Source of the DNA: Marinomonas transparens
Lineage (GTDB): Bacteria > Pseudomonadota > Gammaproteobacteria > Pseudomonadales > Marinomonadaceae
Assembly: GCF_016463975.1 (NCBI RefSeq)
Contig: NZ_JAEMNX010000001.1
Span: 1-64,000, forward strand
Length of the DNA: 64,000 bases
Reading direction: 5' to 3'
Below the pieces are notes generated by a model that made no database searches, was not told the DNA's origin, and saw nothing but the letters and a program-made list of their open reading frames with translations. Below are positions 60,258 to 64,000 of this stretch, one piece after another. The stretch's first letter is position 1. Each line of letters begins with the position of its first letter. The position numbers were made by a program, and so were the translations under genes.

Positions 60258-61564
60258 TGGATATGACATGGATTTCCATCATTCTAGCCGTTGCCATGCT
60301 CGTCTTATTATCTATGGGTGTTTGGGTATCATTCACCCTCATTGCCATTGGCGGCATCGGTCTCATTTTGTCAGAAAATTATCAAATCGATTTATTGTTT
60401 GCCACCTCTAGTTGGGGAGCAAGTACCGCTTGGTCGTTAACCGCATTACCTCTATTTATTTGGATGGGTGAAGTGCTATTTCGTACGCGATTATCAGAAG
60501 ATTTATTCAAGGGATTATCCCCTTGGCTGAGTGGCGTTCCGGGAAAATTACTCCATGTAAACATTTTAAGTTGTGGGATTTTTGCCGCCGTATCAGGTTC
60601 CTCTGCGGCAACGGCAGCCACCATTGGACGGATGACGCTGCCCGAACTCCGTAAGCAAGGTTATAGCGAAAGAATGGCCATAGGTACACTAGCAGGATCA
60701 GGTACGTTAGGGCTGTTAATTCCACCTTCTATTATTCTGATTGTTTATGGAGTAGCTGCGGAAGTGTCGATTGCTCGCCTCTTTATCGCGGGCGCTTTAC
60801 CGGGTCTATTATTGGTCTGTCTATTCATGGGCTTCACCATGATTTGGGGCTACCTACATAAAGACGAATTACCTAAGTCCACAGGTAAAAAAACAAGTTG
60901 GTCGGAACGGATTAAAGCACTACGCCAATTACTGCCGGTTCTCGGTCTAATCGGTTTCGTTTTAGGCTCTATTTACGGCGGACTGACCACACCGACAGAA
61001 GCTGCCGCATTGGGCGTAAGTGGTGCCCTTGTTTTGGCTGCCCTTACCGGATCTCTGAATATAAATAGCTTCATTGATAGCTTGCTAGGCGCAGTTAAAA
61101 GCTCCTGCATGATTGGCTTCATCTTGGTTGGTGCACACTTTTTAACGCTTGCTATGGGCTTTTTAGGCATTCCTAGCGCATTGGCGCAGTGGATCAGCTC
61201 TTTATCGCTATCGCCTATGGTACTCATTCTATATTTAACGATTTTCTTCGTTGTTTTAGGTTGTTTTTTAGACGGTATTTCCGTGGTGGTATTAACCGTT
61301 GCTGTTGTACTTCCTATGGTTCAAGCAGCCAATATAGATCTTCTGTGGTTTGGTATTTTTATTGTTTTAGTGGTGGAAATGTCGCAAATAACGCCTCCCG
61401 TTGGTTTTAATCTATTTGTGATTCAATCTTTAACGGGGAAAAACATTCTTTATGTGGCTAAAGCCGCTCTACCTTTCTTTTTACTGATCGGTTTAGCTAT
61501 CGTGTTTATCAGCGTTTTTCCTGAAATAGTGACCTATTTACCAGCGACCATGTCGCAAAACTAA
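60257..61564 (+). CDS. TRAP transporter large permease (DctM)
   Basis: 435 residues from ATG 60257, with GGAGGAAA upstream; the longer frame begins within dctQ. DctM motifs: SGSSAATAATIGRMTLPEL, AGSGTLGLLIPPSIILIVYG, GGLTTPTEAAALGV. About twelve membrane helices. Completes the TRAP importer of the 5-oxoproline operon. Confidence 0.93.
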   Translation: MDMTWISIILAVAMLVLLSMGVWVSFTLIAIGGIGLILSENYQIDLLFATSSWGASTAWSLTALPLFIWMGEVLFRTRLSEDLFKGLSPWLSGVPGKLLHVNILSCGIFAAVSGSSAATAATIGRMTLPELRKQGYSERMAIGTLAGSGTLGLLIPPSIILIVYGVAAEVSIARLFIAGALPGLLLVCLFMGFTMIWGYLHKDELPKSTGKKTSWSERIKALRQLLPVLGLIGFVLGSIYGGLTTPTEAAALGVSGALVLAALTGSLNINSFIDSLLGAVKSSCMIGFILVGAHFLTLAMGFLGIPSALAQWISSLSLSPMVLILYLTIFFVVLGCFLDGISVVVLTVAVVLPMVQAANIDLLWFGIFIVLVVEMSQITPPVGFNLFVIQSLTGKNILYVAKAALPFFLLIGLAIVFISVFPEIVTYLPATMSQN

Positions 61565-61585
61565 GACTAAAAGTGGGAACATAAA

Positions 61586-62338
61586 ATGAAATTAAATTGC
61601 GATATGGGTGAAGCGTTTGGCGCATGGAAAATGGGATTGGATGACAAAATCATGCCGTTTGTAGATCAGGCTAATATTGCCTGCGGCTTTCATGCTTCCG
61701 ATCCATTAACTATGGTAAAAACAGTGGCTCTAGCCAAGCAACATAATGTCACCATTGGTGCCCACCCAGGTTACCCTGATTTAGTTGGCTTCGGTCGTCG
61801 TAATATGGACATAGCGCCAACTGAATTAAAAGCGTTAATCCAATATCAGATAGGTGCCTTGAAAGGCATATGCGCTGGGCAAAATGTGAAAGTGGACTAC
61901 GTAAAACCACATGGCGCCATGTACAACCAAATGATGGCGAACTTCAGTATTTTAGACACCGTCATGCAAGCGGTGAGCGAATTAGATGCCACGCTTCCTC
62001 TCATGGTTGGTGCGGTTCCCGAAAGCAACGAAATAAAAGAAATGGCAAAAAAATATGGCTTAACCGTTTGGTTTGAAGCCTTCTCTGATCGTCTATATAC
62101 AGACGAAGGAAGACTGACACCACGCAAAGAAGCCAATGCCGTTCACGCCTCTTTTGAACTCATCGAAAAACAAGTTATTCAATTGTGTGAAACCGGCACT
62201 GTCACAACAGGATCAGGAAAAACCATTAAAATTCATGCCGATACCATTTGTGTCCATGGGGATGGCGCCCATGCTGTTGATGCGGTCACTCGTATTCGTT
62301 CGCTCGTAGACGGATTAAATAAGGTAAAAGCGAACTAA
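61586..62338 (+). CDS. pxpA: 5-oxoprolinase subunit A (LamB/YcsF family)
   Basis: 250 residues, full length. The YcsF signature is complete: LNCDMGEAFGAWKMG, QANIACGFHASDP, IGAHPGYPDLVGFGRR and VKPHGAMYN. With PxpB and PxpC it hydrolyses 5-oxoproline to glutamate with ATP. GTGGGAA lies before the ATG. The pxpA-pxpB-pxpC order is conserved, with pxpB three bases away. Confidence 0.95.
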   Translation: MKLNCDMGEAFGAWKMGLDDKIMPFVDQANIACGFHASDPLTMVKTVALAKQHNVTIGAHPGYPDLVGFGRRNMDIAPTELKALIQYQIGALKGICAGQNVKVDYVKPHGAMYNQMMANFSILDTVMQAVSELDATLPLMVGAVPESNEIKEMAKKYGLTVWFEAFSDRLYTDEGRLTPRKEANAVHASFELIEKQVIQLCETGTVTTGSGKTIKIHADTICVHGDGAHAVDAVTRIRSLVDGLNKVKAN

Positions 62339-62341
62339 ATC

Positions 62342-63055
62342 ATGAGCCAAATTGATGCTTCCACCTTACCAAGTATAGACATGGTCAGTGACCACGCGTG
62401 CTTACTCACTTTTAGTCAGGTTATTAACGAAACGGTTTCCAATCGAATTGCCCAACTTACTCATCATTTAAAAAGATTAAATGGTGTCGTTGATTTAGTA
62501 CCATCCTATACCACACTACTTGTTGTATTTGATGGTGATCACTATGACCGCTTTGCCATTATTAAAGCGATTCGTCATGTGATAACCAACATAGACCCTA
62601 ACGAGCCATTGCAAACAGATTGTCGCGAAATCGTGATTCCTGTTTATTATGGCAAAGAAGTGGGACCTGATTTAAGCGATGTTTCAAACCATTGCCAGTT
62701 AACTGAAGAAGAAATCATCCAACGTCACAGTGAAACAATTTATCGAGCCTATGCTGTCGGCTTCACACCGGGGTTTGCCTTCCTTGGTAACACACCTAAT
62801 GAGTTGCACATACCCCGAAAAAACACTCCTAGACTTAAAGTTCCTATTGGTAGTGTTGCCATTGCCGAGAACCAAACCGCTGTCTACCCAAGCGTCACAC
62901 CGGGTGGCTGGCAGATTATCGGACGTACGCCATTAAACCTAATCGATTGGGGCAGTGAAAACCTCGCCTTAATTGCCATGGGAGATTCGGTACGATTTGA
63001 ACCCATTTCCCGGGACGAATTTTTAGTATTAGGAGGTCAACTCGATGGCTTTTAA
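62342..63055 (+). CDS. pxpB: 5-oxoprolinase subunit B (KipI family)
   Basis: 237 residues. KipI/allophanate hydrolase subunit 1 features: CREIVIPVYYGKEVGPDLSD, then YRAYAVGFTPGFAFLG and PRKNTPRLKVPIGSVAIAENQTAVYPSVTPGGW. The name KipI (sporulation kinase inhibitor) reflects Bacillus; the enzyme role is in 5-oxoproline hydrolysis. It overlaps pxpC by 11 bases. Confidence 0.94.
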   Translation: MSQIDASTLPSIDMVSDHACLLTFSQVINETVSNRIAQLTHHLKRLNGVVDLVPSYTTLLVVFDGDHYDRFAIIKAIRHVITNIDPNEPLQTDCREIVIPVYYGKEVGPDLSDVSNHCQLTEEEIIQRHSETIYRAYAVGFTPGFAFLGNTPNELHIPRKNTPRLKVPIGSVAIAENQTAVYPSVTPGGWQIIGRTPLNLIDWGSENLALIAMGDSVRFEPISRDEFLVLGGQLDGF

Positions 63056-63968
63056 AGTAATCAAACCTGGCCTCATGGCACTGATACAAGATTTAGGGCG
63101 TCATGGTCATCAGTCGATTGGCCTGACGACAGGTGGTCCAATGGATGAAATGGCATTTCGCTGGGGCAATGCGCTGCTTGATAACGACCCAAATAATACA
63201 CAAATTGAAATTACTTTCGGCATGCTAACACTAGAAGCACAAGCCGACACCAGCATCGCTATTACTGGTGCCGACCTTGCCACCAGCTTAAACGGAAAAA
63301 GCATTACCCCTTGGCAAACCTATGCCATTAAGAAAAATGATGTACTGACTTTCCAGCAACCCGTTTGGGGCTTAAGAGCATACCTTGCGGTAAAAGGTGG
63401 CTTTTTATGCCAACCCGTCCTCGGCAGTGTTGCTACCGTTGTGCGAGAAAAGCTAGGGGGATTAACCGGTAAAGGCGACAAGCTACAAAAAGGCGATTGG
63501 CTCGAATACAAAGCAAGCAGCGAACACAAACAAAGGGCCGTGCCTAGATCCGCTATTCCTGATTACAGCCAGACAGACATTCCTCTGGTGTTAAGTTATC
63601 AGTATCAGTCTTTTTCATCGATGGAACGGGCGCACTTTTTTTCCAGCGATTTTACCGTCTCGTCAAACAGTGACCGCATGGGTTATCGAATGGAAGGCAA
63701 CGCCATTACCAGTGATATAAAAGGCATTATCTCAGAAGGTATCGCTTATGGAGCAGTACAAATCCCTAAAGATGGTCAACCGATTGTGCTGTTAAGAGAC
63801 AGGCAAACCATTGGCGGTTACCCAAAAATGGGCTGCGTGACCAGCTATGGCGGTGGCATATTATCTCAGAAGAAGCCCGGTGATGTGATTCAATTCACTC
63901 CGATGACGGTGGATCAAGCAGAGCATGAACGTCATTTAAAAATGGCACGATTAAATCAGTGGCGATAG
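63045..63968 (+). CDS. pxpC: 5-oxoprolinase subunit C (biotin-dependent carboxyltransferase family)
   Basis: 307 residues, complete. KipA/allophanate hydrolase subunit 2 features: GLMALIQDLGRHGHQSIGLTTGGPMDEMAFRWGN and PKMGCVTSYGGGILSQ. AGGAGG lies upstream of ATG 63045, inside pxpB. With PxpA and PxpB it forms the prokaryotic ATP-dependent 5-oxoprolinase. Last complete gene in the window. Confidence 0.94.
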   Translation: MAFKVIKPGLMALIQDLGRHGHQSIGLTTGGPMDEMAFRWGNALLDNDPNNTQIEITFGMLTLEAQADTSIAITGADLATSLNGKSITPWQTYAIKKNDVLTFQQPVWGLRAYLAVKGGFLCQPVLGSVATVVREKLGGLTGKGDKLQKGDWLEYKASSEHKQRAVPRSAIPDYSQTDIPLVLSYQYQSFSSMERAHFFSSDFTVSSNSDRMGYRMEGNAITSDIKGIISEGIAYGAVQIPKDGQPIVLLRDRQTIGGYPKMGCVTSYGGGILSQKKPGDVIQFTPMTVDQAEHERHLKMARLNQWR

Positions 63969-63970
63969 CG

Positions 63971-64000
63971 GTGATTGAGCCTTTTAACTTTTCTAGAGAC
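63971..64000 (+). CDS. possible start of a further gene (partial)
   Basis: GTG at 63971, two bases after the pxpC stop, opens a frame (IEPFNFSRD) that runs to the window edge. No ribosome binding site is evident. Ten codons cannot support a function. Confidence 0.2.
   Translation, partial: MIEPFNFSRD

Noticed and set aside
1-64000. tRNA, rRNA, CRISPR, prophage or transposon
   Set aside because: No cloverleaf-like, rRNA-like, spaced-repeat, integrase or transposase sequence was recognised by reading; a dedicated scan was not possible.

Overview
The window looks like a chromosomal segment of a marine gammaproteobacterium, most like Marinomonas or another member of the Oceanospirillales. This is an inference from gene families and gene order: a pspF/pspABC locus, a PA0069-type radical SAM gene, three complete TRAP transporters, a GlpSTPQV-type ABC importer, a 2-aminoethylphosphonate-type ABC importer and many LysR regulators, in moderately AT-rich DNA. 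No rRNA, tRNA, insertion sequence, prophage, CRISPR array or replication origin was seen.

Region 1 (1-8.8 kb) holds stress and housekeeping genes: a regulator with a lysine-rich tail, a pterin dehydratase, the peroxide-responsive ohr/ohrR pair, an Lrp regulator divergent from an EamA exporter, an acetyltransferase, a small monooxygenase, a second OsmC protein, a chemoreceptor and a lipoprotein with two SnoaL-like domains preceded by a decayed SnoaL-like copy. Region 2 (8.9-15.6 kb) is the phage-shock locus (pspA-pspB-pspC plus a small membrane protein, with divergent pspF), a lipoprotein, a radical SAM gene under a near-consensus LexA box, a diguanylate cyclase and another lipoprotein.

Region 3 (15.7-22.6 kb) is a catabolic unit: a LysR regulator divergent from a TRAP transporter, followed by a three-subunit HcnABC/opine-oxidase-like flavin dehydrogenase. 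Region 4 (22.6-32.8 kb) has a CSS-EAL protein, an AcoR-like sigma-54 activator and, divergently, a six-gene glycerol-type ABC importer with a sigma-54-like promoter and phased upstream repeats. Region 5 (32.9-39.9 kb) is a GntR regulator with a 2-aminoethylphosphonate-type ABC importer, an EamA transporter and a HAD phosphatase. Region 6 (40-50.6 kb) holds mostly single genes for redox and detoxification: NmrA/QorB-like, RutE-like nitroreductase, SDR, two LysR, GST, extradiol dioxygenase, VOC, Rrf2 with a divergent flavoprotein, a BaiN-type flavoprotein and DUF502.

Region 7 (50.7-64 kb) has two linked uptake and catabolism operons. One, on the minus strand, is a TRAP transporter with a DUF2848 protein and an amidase, flanked by two LysR genes that resemble each other. 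The other, on the plus strand, joins a DUF1445 (D-glutamate cyclase/YcsI family) protein, a TRAP transporter and the 5-oxoprolinase genes pxpABC. The shared logic of regions 3, 4, 5 and 7 is a local regulator, a high-affinity binding-protein importer and, in two or three cases, the enzymes that open or oxidise the imported amide, lactam or amine. Start codons were moved to the best ribosome binding site where the longest frame was clearly over-extended.
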